A DNA stretch of 64,000 nucleotides, taken from NCBI RefSeq assembly GCF_003950325.1, contig NZ_PXZH01000002.1, forward strand, positions 344,066 through 408,065, in the 5' to 3' direction. The translations under genes were made by a program, and so were the position numbers. The notes under the pieces are model-generated. The model was not told the origin of the DNA. It made no database searches and was given only the letters and a program-made list of their open reading frames with translations. The first letter of the stretch is position 1, and each line of letters begins with the position of its first letter. This stretch comes from Vagococcus humatus (GTDB lineage Bacteria > Bacillota > Bacilli > Lactobacillales > Vagococcaceae). This document shows, piece by piece, positions 40,149 to 47,827 of the stretch.

Positions 40149-40178
40149 TTGACTGAAAAAGGTCAACAGATTTATGAT
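40149..40178 (+). promoter_or_regulatory. Candidate nagA promoter (upstream)
   Basis: TTGACT (40149-40154) and TATGAT (40173-40178) are 18 bases apart, upstream of the palindrome at 40232. A second TTGACA (40249-40254) with a weak TACTTT (40272-40277) lies right after it. Confidence 0.5.
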
Positions 40179-40231
40179 ATTATATATTTAAAGTTAAAAT
40201 AGATAAGACTAAATAAAAGTAGTGTTCTTTT

Positions 40232-40247
40232 ATTGGTATACACCAAT
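40232..40247. promoter_or_regulatory. Candidate NagR/YvoA-type operator (dre site) before nagA
   Basis: ATTGGTATACACCAAT is a palindrome ATTGGT-N4-ACCAAT. GntR/HutC-family repressors of GlcNAc metabolism (YvoA/NagR) bind sites of the TTGGTATA-type before nagA and related genes. The site lies between two candidate promoters, as expected for a repressor roadblock. Confidence 0.6.
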
Positions 40248-40308
40248 CTTGACATTTAGCGAGAGAAGGCGTACTTTTAGAGTAGAAAAAAAGAAAGAAG
40301 GCTGGATG

Positions 40309-41460
40309 ATGACAACCTATATTTATGCAGATAAGTTTTTCTTAAAAAATGGCACGGAGGGACCAGGTTACTTAGCAATTGAAGAGGGTCGATTTGGTTC
40401 CTATATGAAAGCAGTTCCAGAAGGAGCAGAAGTTAAAGACTTTAGTGGTAAATGGATTGCTCCCGGTTTAGTGGATACTCATATCCATGGTTTTCAAAAC
40501 CATGATGTGATGGATAATGATCCTGAGGGGCTAAAAGTTATGTCAGAAGGATTATTATCTTGCGGGGTAACGTCTTATTTAGCAACAACATTAACTTCTT
40601 CAAGAGAGTTACTAACACAAGTAGCCCAAACAATTGGGGATCACTATAAAGAAATGCCTGGAGCAAAAATTCAAGGGATTTATTTTGAAGGACCATTCTT
40701 TACAGAAAAATATAAAGGAGCTCAAAACCCAGGTTATTTTTCTGATCCAAGTTTAGAGGTCTTTAATGAGTGGCAAGAGGCATCTGGTGGTTTAATTAAA
40801 AAAATTGCGTTAGCTCCTGAACGCCAAGGGGTTTCTGAATTTGTCCGAGAAGTGACCAAACAAGGAGTAGTAGTAGCGTTAGGACATAGTGATGCTACTT
40901 ATGAGCAAGCTAAAGAAGCTGTAGAAGCTGGAGCTTCTGTTTTTGTTCATGCTTTTAATGGAATGAGAGGACTTCATCATAGAGAACCTGGTATGGTAGG
41001 AGCTGCTATGAATTTACGAGATGTCTATGCAGAGTTAATAGCGGATGGCCATCACGTTCATCCAAAAGCAATCGACGTGTTAATGAAAACAAGAGGACAT
41101 GATCATGTGGCGTTGATTACTGACTGTATGATGGCAGGTGGTATGCCAGACGGAGCTTATATGTTAGGAGAGTTTCCAGTAACGGTGGCTGAAGGTACTG
41201 CTCGGTTAGAAAGTGGTAGTCTAGCTGGAAGTATTTTAAAATTAAAAGAAGGTATTAAACATGTGGTTGATTGGGGACTAGCTACTCCTGAACAAGCTAT
41301 TTTAATGGCTACTTGGGTTCCAGCAGTAAGTTGTAATATTGAAGATAAATGCGGTGCTATTAGTTATGGTAGAGATGCTGACTTTATTGTGTTGAATAAA
41401 GAAATGGAATTAGAAGCAACTTATTTAGATGGTCAATTAAGATACGACGCAACTAAATAG
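40309..41460 (+). CDS. nagA: N-acetylglucosamine-6-phosphate deacetylase
   Basis: NagA converts GlcNAc-6-P to GlcN-6-P, for amino-sugar catabolism and wall recycling. The frame extends upstream without a start signal; AGAAGG (40296-40301) serves the ATG pair at 40306/40309 (MTTYIYADKFFL), 383 residues. Amidohydrolase metal motifs: DTHIHGFQNHDVMD, EGPFF, the His of LGHSDATYEQA and HAFNGM, and the catalytic Asp in LITDCMMAGG. It stands apart from nagB. Confidence 0.95.
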   Translation: MTTYIYADKFFLKNGTEGPGYLAIEEGRFGSYMKAVPEGAEVKDFSGKWIAPGLVDTHIHGFQNHDVMDNDPEGLKVMSEGLLSCGVTSYLATTLTSSRELLTQVAQTIGDHYKEMPGAKIQGIYFEGPFFTEKYKGAQNPGYFSDPSLEVFNEWQEASGGLIKKIALAPERQGVSEFVREVTKQGVVVALGHSDATYEQAKEAVEAGASVFVHAFNGMRGLHHREPGMVGAAMNLRDVYAELIADGHHVHPKAIDVLMKTRGHDHVALITDCMMAGGMPDGAYMLGEFPVTVAEGTARLESGSLAGSILKLKEGIKHVVDWGLATPEQAILMATWVPAVSCNIEDKCGAISYGRDADFIVLNKEMELEATYLDGQLRYDATK

Positions 41461-41472
41461 TTAGGTGATGAT

Positions 41473-42075
41473 ATGACTAAAACTCAAAAGCAACGGTTAT
41501 TATCTGGTATGGCTTATCAAGCTTCAGATCCAGAATTAAAAGCTGAACGTATTCAAGCTAAAAAACATTTATATCAGTTTAATCAACTAGAACCAGAGGC
41601 TAATAGCCAAAGGGAACAAGTGTTGAAACAACTTTTAGGAAGTACAGAAGAATCAGTTTACATAGAGCCGCCTTTTTACTGTGACTATGGATATAACATT
41701 CATTTAGGCAAAGATTTTTATGCAAACTATCATTTAACGATTTTAGATTGTTGTAAGGTTAGTATAGGAAATCAGGTTATGATTGGCCCAAATGTAGATA
41801 TTTATACAGCTTGTCACCCAATAGATGCTTCGTTAAGACACGAAGCTGGTTATGAATTTGCCAAACCTGTTTCTATTGGTGACCAAGTTTGGATAGGTGG
41901 GCGTACGGTAATTAATCCTGGAGTGAAAATAGGCAGTCAAACAATTATCGGGTCCGGTAGTGTGGTAACGAAAGACATACCTGGAGGAGTGATTGCAGTA
42001 GGCAACCCTTGTCGTGTGTTAAGAACCATTACTGAAGCTGATTGGACAGCTTTTTCAGAAGAAAATCCCCATTAA
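41473..42075 (+). CDS. Maltose/galactoside O-acetyltransferase family protein
   Basis: The 200-residue hexapeptide-repeat acetyltransferase has a left-handed beta helix with IGNQVMIGPNVDIYTACHP, DQVWIGGRTVINPGVKIG and the C-terminal KDIPGGVIAVGNPCRVLR. The N-terminal Mac domain (MLSGMAYQASDPEL-like) identifies the Maa/LacA subgroup. It transfers acetyl from acetyl-CoA to a sugar. It lies 12 bases after nagA and is probably co-transcribed, but the physiological substrate is unknown. Confidence 0.9.
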   Translation: MTKTQKQRLLSGMAYQASDPELKAERIQAKKHLYQFNQLEPEANSQREQVLKQLLGSTEESVYIEPPFYCDYGYNIHLGKDFYANYHLTILDCCKVSIGNQVMIGPNVDIYTACHPIDASLRHEAGYEFAKPVSIGDQVWIGGRTVINPGVKIGSQTIIGSGSVVTKDIPGGVIAVGNPCRVLRTITEADWTAFSEENPH

Positions 42076-42089
42076 GATAAACAAATAAC

Positions 42090-42133
42090 AAAATGCCAAG
42101 AGGCTCTTTAAGGAGAACCTTTTGGCATTTTTT
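42090..42133. terminator. Terminator between the acetyltransferase and the minus-strand pair
   Basis: AAAATGCCAA and TTTTGGCATTTTTT pair with a further AGG/CCT helix inside, ending in a T-run. The opposite direction also has an A/T-rich tail. Confidence 0.85.
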
Positions 42134-42141
42134 CTGGTTTG

Positions 42142-42666
42142 TTAGGACAACCACTTTTTCCACCAACTTTTTTTACGGTTATCTTCACTTGTTGATTTGG
42201 CTTCTGTTAAGCTGTTTTCAGTTTGGGTATCCTCTTTGGACTCTTCTGTTTTTTCCCAAAGCTCATGAACCGGTGTTTGATTAGAGGTTGGGATTAACTG
42301 GGACTGAAGTGTTTGGTTTTCATAAGATACAAAAAAATCTATCACAGTGACTGGATGTTTTTCGATATCTGCTTCGATTAAGGTGCTTTCAATGACATAA
42401 GTTTCAGAGTCATTACCTAAAATAAAATCTCCGTCAATGGTCATGCTAACTAAAGTTAGATGATGGAGCTGAAGATAATCCTTAGAAATAGTAATTTCTG
42501 AAACCAAACCTTCTATAGCTGTTTGGAAACTGTGGTTGATTTGTTCCTGTGTAAAAATAAAAAAATTGTCATATTGAGTAATACAGCGTTGGTCCAAGTA
42601 GTTAAGAAACGTCGCTACTTTTTTATCAGGTAATCGGTATTGAATCGTCGTAAACAATTGTTCCAT
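42142..42666 (-). CDS. Protein of unknown function, 174 residues
   Basis: I do not recognise this protein. About residues 1-130 read as a mixed alpha/beta domain (MEQLFTTIQYRLPDKKVATF, then alternating strands). The last 45 residues are polar and low-complexity (KTEESKEDTQTENS...) and end in a Trp/Lys-rich tail KKSWWKKWLS that could touch membranes or nucleic acid. No signal peptide or transmembrane segment is evident. The ribosome site is strong (AGGAGG). It lies 25 bases downstream of the nuclease gene and is probably co-transcribed. Confidence 0.7.
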   Translation of the reverse strand: MEQLFTTIQYRLPDKKVATFLNYLDQRCITQYDNFFIFTQEQINHSFQTAIEGLVSEITISKDYLQLHHLTLVSMTIDGDFILGNDSETYVIESTLIEADIEKHPVTVIDFFVSYENQTLQSQLIPTSNQTPVHELWEKTEESKEDTQTENSLTEAKSTSEDNRKKSWWKKWLS

Positions 42667-42691
42667 GAAAAAACCTCCTGTTAGTTGCTCA

Positions 42692-43396
42692 TTATTTTTG
42701 ATTTAAAATACTAACATTAAACTGAATGCGACCATTTTTGTTTAAACTTTGACCTTCCATATGGACTTCAGTTGGCATTAAATCTTTGTCATTATAAACA
42801 GGTGTTACTCGGTAACGAACAGTTTCTCCGTTATCTACTGCCTGTCTAATCATATTTTCGTATTTGGTCATTAAAGGGGTGTTAACTGGATTTTGATACA
42901 AGGTAACTAAATTACGTGGGTCATCTCCACTACCACCAAATTGTCTACCAATTAAATGTCCTCTAGCGTGACCATGAGGATCCAGTCCAGAGATAAAGCC
43001 TGGTGGTCGCACGTTAGGATTTGCTTTTGTTCCAGTGTTGATCATTGGCTTTTTGATCAAGGCATTGGCTTGGGAGGGTCTACCTAAAGTATCCATTTCA
43101 CCGTATTCAATCCAGCCTTTAGAACTGTTTGTCAGCTCTTCAGCAGTAAATGTAGGTAGTCCATGGTCAATCGGCCCTGGATTTTCAGTTGATTTTTGCG
43201 AAGTGTCCTTTTGGTTAGGCTCTTTTTTCTCCGGTTCAAACTGCTGGGTTTTAGGTGAATTAGTCCCAAAGTAGTCTTGAATAACTTCAGGTACTTGGAA
43301 ACCTAAAGCACCTAAAATCAAAATAACAATAACCCCTAATGTCATAAAGGTTGGATTTTTTTGTAAAGAACTAGTTTTCTTTTTTTTCTTTGCCAT
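42692..43396 (-). CDS. Membrane-anchored DNA/RNA non-specific endonuclease
   Basis: The frame is open to 43450, but the ATG at 43396 (MAKKKKKTSSLQKN), with GAAGGG upstream, is the likely start, giving 234 residues. A basic N-terminus and one transmembrane helix (about 18-36) place the rest outside the cell. A polar Pro/Lys/Gln linker is followed by a His-Asn nuclease domain: HARGHLIGRQFGGSGDDPRN and then LVTLYQNPVNTPLMTKYENM. The RGH histidine and the later Asn/Glu are the catalytic and metal-binding positions of the EndA-like group, although the usual Asp before RGH is Ala. Extracellular nucleic-acid degradation or DNA entry are possible roles. Confidence 0.82.
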   Translation of the reverse strand: MAKKKKKTSSLQKNPTFMTLGVIVILILGALGFQVPEVIQDYFGTNSPKTQQFEPEKKEPNQKDTSQKSTENPGPIDHGLPTFTAEELTNSSKGWIEYGEMDTLGRPSQANALIKKPMINTGTKANPNVRPPGFISGLDPHGHARGHLIGRQFGGSGDDPRNLVTLYQNPVNTPLMTKYENMIRQAVDNGETVRYRVTPVYNDKDLMPTEVHMEGQSLNKNGRIQFNVSILNQK

Positions 43397-43421
43397 ATAT
43401 TCCCTTCTTTCTACGGGACTT

Positions 43422-43450
43422 ATTATACGTAATTTTGAGAAATAATACAA
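43422..43450 (-). promoter_or_regulatory. Promoter of the nuclease gene pair
   Basis: On the minus strand TTGTAT (43445-43450), a 17-base spacer and a perfect TATAAT (43422-43427) lie about 26 bases before the nuclease start. Confidence 0.65.
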
Positions 43451-43487
43451 AGTAAGCTTCTTTGATTTTAGTGTCTTAGTTAAACTA

Positions 43488-43496
43488 TGCTAAAAT
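43488..43496 (+). promoter_or_regulatory. Extended -10 promoter of the ABC exporter genes
   Basis: TGCTAAAAT (43488-43496) is an extended -10 about 36 bases before the ATPase start, divergent from the nuclease promoter. Confidence 0.45.
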
Positions 43497-43531
43497 AAAG
43501 AAGACAAGGATGAGAAAGGAAGTGGAAGTGG

Positions 43532-44233
43532 ATGAGTTATGTTGAACTAAAGAAAGTTTCTAAAAAATATCAAATGGGTGAAACAGAGATTATTGCTAAT
43601 GATCAAGTTAGTTTTTCCATTAATCAAGGAGAATTTGTGGTTATTTTAGGGCCTAGTGGTGCTGGAAAATCGACAGTTCTAAATATTTTAGGTGGCATGG
43701 ACAGTTGTGACGAAGGAGAAATTTTAATTGATGGTCTAGATATTGCTCAGTTTAGTGAGAAAGAACTAACCACCTATCGTCGGTACGATATTGGCTTTGT
43801 TTTTCAATTTTATAATTTAATTCCTAATTTAACAGCAAAAGAAAATGTTGAACTAGCTTCTCAAATTGCTAAAAATCCATTAGATGTGGATCAAGTCTTA
43901 CGACAAGTTGGTCTAAAAAAAAGACAAGATAACTTTCCTTCGCAACTATCAGGAGGAGAGCAACAACGGGTAGCGATTGCTAGGGCATTGGCTAAAAATC
44001 CTAAGCTACTTTTATGTGATGAGCCAACAGGAGCGTTAGACTACGAAACAGGTAAACAAATTCTCCAACTTCTTCAAGATAGTTGTCAAAAGACAGGGAC
44101 CACAGTGGTAGTCATTACCCATAACACAGCTATCGCACCAATGGCAGACCGAATTATTCATATTAATGATGCGAAAGTTAGAAAAATCATAAAAAACCGA
44201 CGACCTATGCCTGTTTCAGAGATTGAGTGGTAA
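43532..44233 (+). CDS. ABC transporter ATPase, LolD/MacB type
   Basis: The 233-residue ATPase has Walker [12 protein letters not shown], the Q-loop [18 protein letters not shown] typical of the LolD/FtsE/MacB group, signature [15 protein letters not shown] and Walker [14 protein letters not shown]. It drives the FtsX-type permease encoded 15 bases downstream. In Gram-positives such pairs act on lipids, peptides or antimicrobial compounds. No BceRS-type sensor genes are adjacent. Confidence 0.92.
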   Translation: MSYVELKKVSKKYQMGETEIIANDQVSFSINQGEFVVILGPSGAGKSTVLNILGGMDSCDEGEILIDGLDIAQFSEKELTTYRRYDIGFVFQFYNLIPNLTAKENVELASQIAKNPLDVDQVLRQVGLKKRQDNFPSQLSGGEQQRVAIARALAKNPKLLLCDEPTGALDYETGKQILQLLQDSCQKTGTTVVVITHNTAIAPMADRIIHINDAKVRKIIKNRRPMPVSEIEW

Positions 44234-44248
44234 GAAAGGAGAAGCATT

Positions 44249-47200
44249 ATGAGCAAAACTTCTTTATTTAAAAATACAACTCGTGAATTCTTACGGTCTA
44301 AAGCTCGGTTTTTATCTATACTTGGGATTATTTTTTTAGGTGTTACTTTTTATGCGGGAATTAAAGCGACAGGACCAGATATGTTAAAAACAGCTACCCA
44401 TTATTATGAGCAACAGGCTTTAATGGATTTAAAAGTGATGAGTGATTTAGGTATTAATCAGGATGATATTGACTGGTTAAAGAAAGAAACTACCGTCCAA
44501 AAAGTTATGCCTGTTTACAGTCAGGATATTAATTTGATAGAGAAAAATAAAGTGGTAAAACTCTATTCCTATCATGAAAACACAGAAAAGCAACTTAATC
44601 GTTTAGTACTGACTAAAGGTAGACTACCTAAAAAAAATAATGAAGTCCTGCTTGATTCACGGATGCTTGACGCAAAGGAGTATCAGATTGGAGATGAGTT
44701 TAAGCTTAAAACCAATGAGGACTTGACGAATGTATTAAAAAGAACTGACTATAAAATTGTTGGTTTTGTTAATTCACCTTTATATATTGAGCATATCAGC
44801 CGAGGTAATACTCAAATTGGCAAAGGGAGCTTAGATTTTTTTGCTTATGTTCCTGAAGCTAATTTTAAATTACCAGTTTATACAGAAGCTTATATTCAAT
44901 TAAAACAACCAGGGATAGCCTATTCAAAGGAATATGAAACAACTGTTAAACAAGTAAAAAAACAGTTAGTTTCAGGTAGTCAAAAGCAAGGAGAGCAGCG
45001 AGTTAATTCTTTTTTAAAACAGTTAGATAAAGAAACAAAGCAAGCCAAACAGGATTTAGCTGTTGGGGATAAAAAAATTAAAGAAGCTCAAGAAACTCTA
45101 CAACAAGGACAAGAAAAATTAGCCAAAGGTAAAGAGGAATATCAACAAGGGCTTCAACAATTCCAAGCAGAGATCCAATCAGGGAAAGAACAATTAACAG
45201 CTAAAGAAGCGCAGTTAGTCCAAAGTGAACAAGATATAAAAACAAAAGAACAACAACTAAATGCTAGTCAACAACAATTGGATCAACTAAAGGCTCAGTT
45301 AGGCACTAGTACGATTAATTTAGAGCAAAATTTAGCAGGCTTATCCCAAAGTATACAACTATTAACCGCTCAACAACTTGCTTTTGCTAAACAATTGCAG
45401 CAGTTGACACTTATTCAAGAAGGGATAAAAGCTACTATTCAACAAGTGTCAGTCGGAGAAGTAATCCCAACAGATGTTTTAGAAACCTGGATAGCAGGTT
45501 TAGATAATCCAGTGGTAGATTATTCTAGCCAACAGAATTTTTTAAGACATTTAATTGGAAAACCAATTACTTTAGAGGAATTAACTCAAATAAAGGTGTT
45601 AGGAGTAGAAATATCTCAAGGGAAACCTATCATTCAACAAAATGTAACCAATATCTCGCAACAATTAGCGGAAAAACAAACTGCTTATCAAGGATTGAAA
45701 ACCTATCAAGAGAAGGCTCAAGCATTAGAAACCTTTAGACAAGGACTTTTAGCTGGTAAAATGCAGTTAGCCAGTGGTAAACAAGCCATAAAAGAAGGAA
45801 AAGATAAGTTGAATGATAAAGAAAAAGAAGGAGAAGAGACATTAGCAGCTAGTAAAGAACAACTAGCGACTAGTGAAGCGGAGTTAAAACAAGGAGAAAG
45901 TAAGCTAGCAAAAGAAACAGAAAAGTTAGCTACAGGTAAAAAGAAATTAGCGACTGCTTTAAAAGAAAAAGAGAAAATAACCTCGCCAACGTATTATGTC
46001 TTTACGCGAGATGACTTACCTGGGTACAGCGAATTTAAAGAAAATGCTAACCGAATTTCTTCCATTGCGACTATTTTTCCAGTATTTTTCTTTATGATTG
46101 CGGCTTTGGTGAGTTTAACCACCATGACAAGAATGGTAGATGAAAAACGGAGCGAAATTGGGACCCTTAAAGCATTAGGCTACACCAACCGAGAAATCTC
46201 ACAAAAATATGTTATCTATGCAGCTGTGGCAGCTATTGTGGGAACTGTTTTAGGTTTAGCTGTTGGTTTTTATGTTTTCCCAACTGTTATATTTGATGCT
46301 TATCGGACGATGTATAATTTACCAAAAGCATTGATTCATTTGTATCCTAGCTACTCAATTCAGTCTTTAGTTGTGGCACTACTTTGTACTATTGGTGCTA
46401 GTTTAATAGTTCTTCGAGTCGATTTGGTCAGTGTGCCAGCGAACCTAATGCGACCGAAAGCTCCTAAAATAGGCAAACGTATTTTACTAGAACGAGTACC
46501 ATTTATTTGGAATCGGTTTAATTTTAATCAAAAAATTACAGCACGTAATCTTTTCCGTTATAAACAACGGATGCTTATGACCGTGTTTGGTATTGCAGGA
46601 TGTATGGCTTTGTTAGTCACTGGTTTTGGCTTAAAGGATTCGATTGTTGATATTGTTGATTTACAATTTGGAAAAATTTGGACCTATGATAGCTTAGTTA
46701 TCCAAAAGGAAGGTGTTACCAAGAAGGAACAGGAAAAATATATAGAAAATTTGGAACAGTTGCCTAACTATCAAGATCATCTTAATATCGCAAGAGAAAC
46801 TTACCAAGTTAAAAAAAGTGGTCAAACTACCCAAGAAGTGACGATTGAAGTGCCTAAAGACACAGAAAAGTTATCGCAGTTTATTCAATTTAGAGACCGT
46901 CAAACACAAAAAAAACAGCCCCTAACAGAGAAGGGCGTCTTAATAACTGAAAAACTAGCTAAATTATTCCAAGTAAAAGTTGGAGATACAATCACGGTTA
47001 GAGACAAAAAAGATGTTAGCTATCAGTTAAAGGTATCAGGAATTGTGGAAAATTATGCGATGCATTTTATTTATATGACCCCGTCTTATTATCAAAAAAT
47101 CTTCCAACATGTACCTGTATACAATGGGGATTTAATTACTTTTGACAAAACTTTATCTAAACAAAAGGAAAATCGATTAGCTGAGAAGTTAATGAAGGAT

Positions 47201-47668
47201 CCAACAGTTGTGAATGTTTCTTTTGTGTCTGAAATGAGTGAAGCAATGGAAGAAACGATTAAAAGTTTAGATGTTGTTATGACAGTTATCATTATTTCTG
47301 CAGCTCTTTTAGCTTTTATTGTCTTGTATAATTTAACCAATATCAATATCTCCGAGCGGATACGGGAATTGTCGACTATAAAAGTTTTAGGTTTTTATAA
47401 CTTAGAGGTAACTCGCTATATTTACCGAGAAAATGATTTGCTAACTTTATTAGGTATTTTAGTTGGGTGTTTAGTAGGAAAATGGCTACACTATTTTGTA
47501 CTACAAACCTCTGAAGTAGATATGATGATGTTTTCTCCAGTGATTCACTTGACTAGCTATCTTTATGCTGGTTTGTTAAGTCTTTTATTCTCTTTATTAG
47601 TCATGCTAGTGATGCATCAGCGACTTAGAAAAATTGATATGATTGAAGCGTTAAAATCAGTGGATTAG
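44249..47668 (+). CDS. Large FtsX-like ABC permease with extracellular coiled coil
   Basis: The permease has 1139 residues. One helix near residue 20 precedes a very large extracellular part, including about 300 residues of coiled coil rich in Gln, Lys and Glu (about 245-590). Three helices with the first FtsX domain (about 610-730) follow, then a helix near 785, a second extracellular domain, and three C-terminal helices with FtsX repeat 2 (about 1010-1130). The fold resembles mechanotransmission-type permeases that do not move substrate through the membrane. Substrate unknown; antimicrobial peptide or lipoprotein handling is a guess. Confidence 0.85.
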   Translation: MSKTSLFKNTTREFLRSKARFLSILGIIFLGVTFYAGIKATGPDMLKTATHYYEQQALMDLKVMSDLGINQDDIDWLKKETTVQKVMPVYSQDINLIEKNKVVKLYSYHENTEKQLNRLVLTKGRLPKKNNEVLLDSRMLDAKEYQIGDEFKLKTNEDLTNVLKRTDYKIVGFVNSPLYIEHISRGNTQIGKGSLDFFAYVPEANFKLPVYTEAYIQLKQPGIAYSKEYETTVKQVKKQLVSGSQKQGEQRVNSFLKQLDKETKQAKQDLAVGDKKIKEAQETLQQGQEKLAKGKEEYQQGLQQFQAEIQSGKEQLTAKEAQLVQSEQDIKTKEQQLNASQQQLDQLKAQLGTSTINLEQNLAGLSQSIQLLTAQQLAFAKQLQQLTLIQEGIKATIQQVSVGEVIPTDVLETWIAGLDNPVVDYSSQQNFLRHLIGKPITLEELTQIKVLGVEISQGKPIIQQNVTNISQQLAEKQTAYQGLKTYQEKAQALETFRQGLLAGKMQLASGKQAIKEGKDKLNDKEKEGEETLAASKEQLATSEAELKQGESKLAKETEKLATGKKKLATALKEKEKITSPTYYVFTRDDLPGYSEFKENANRISSIATIFPVFFFMIAALVSLTTMTRMVDEKRSEIGTLKALGYTNREISQKYVIYAAVAAIVGTVLGLAVGFYVFPTVIFDAYRTMYNLPKALIHLYPSYSIQSLVVALLCTIGASLIVLRVDLVSVPANLMRPKAPKIGKRILLERVPFIWNRFNFNQKITARNLFRYKQRMLMTVFGIAGCMALLVTGFGLKDSIVDIVDLQFGKIWTYDSLVIQKEGVTKKEQEKYIENLEQLPNYQDHLNIARETYQVKKSGQTTQEVTIEVPKDTEKLSQFIQFRDRQTQKKQPLTEKGVLITEKLAKLFQVKVGDTITVRDKKDVSYQLKVSGIVENYAMHFIYMTPSYYQKIFQHVPVYNGDLITFDKTLSKQKENRLAEKLMKDPTVVNVSFVSEMSEAMEETIKSLDVVMTVIIISAALLAFIVLYNLTNINISERIRELSTIKVLGFYNLEVTRYIYRENDLLTLLGILVGCLVGKWLHYFVLQTSEVDMMMFSPVIHLTSYLYAGLLSLLFSLLVMLVMHQRLRKIDMIEALKSVD

Positions 47669-47702
47669 AAAAAAACTACCAGTTTAGGCTGGTAGTTTTT
47701 TT
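47669..47702 (+). terminator. Terminator of the ABC exporter genes
   Basis: AAAAAAACTACCAG pairs with CTGGTAGTTTTTTT around a six-base loop, directly after the stop codon. Confidence 0.9.
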
Positions 47703-47756
47703 ATTGGTATAGGTATAAAAAAGAATTAATTTTTATTTAATTCACAAACAAAAAGA

Positions 47757-47785
47757 TTGCTAATGAAAAATGAAAGCGATACAAT
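47757..47785 (+). promoter_or_regulatory. Aldehyde dehydrogenase promoter with overlapping cre-like site
   Basis: TTGCTA (47757-47762), 17 bases, TACAAT (47780-47785). The spacer and -10 are overlapped by TGAAAGCGATACAA (47771-47784), which matches the lactic acid bacteria cre consensus WGWAARCGYTWWMA at 12 of 14 positions. CcpA binding here would repress the gene when glucose is present. Confidence 0.5.
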
Positions 47786-47827
47786 GTGAGTAATGACAAA
47801 GAAATAGTTTAGAAGGGAGATATAAAA

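Noticed and set aside
42093..42284. A plus-strand frame over the end of the 174-residue protein gene
   Set aside because: It overlaps a terminator and is antisense to a gene with a strong ribosome site and normal codon use.
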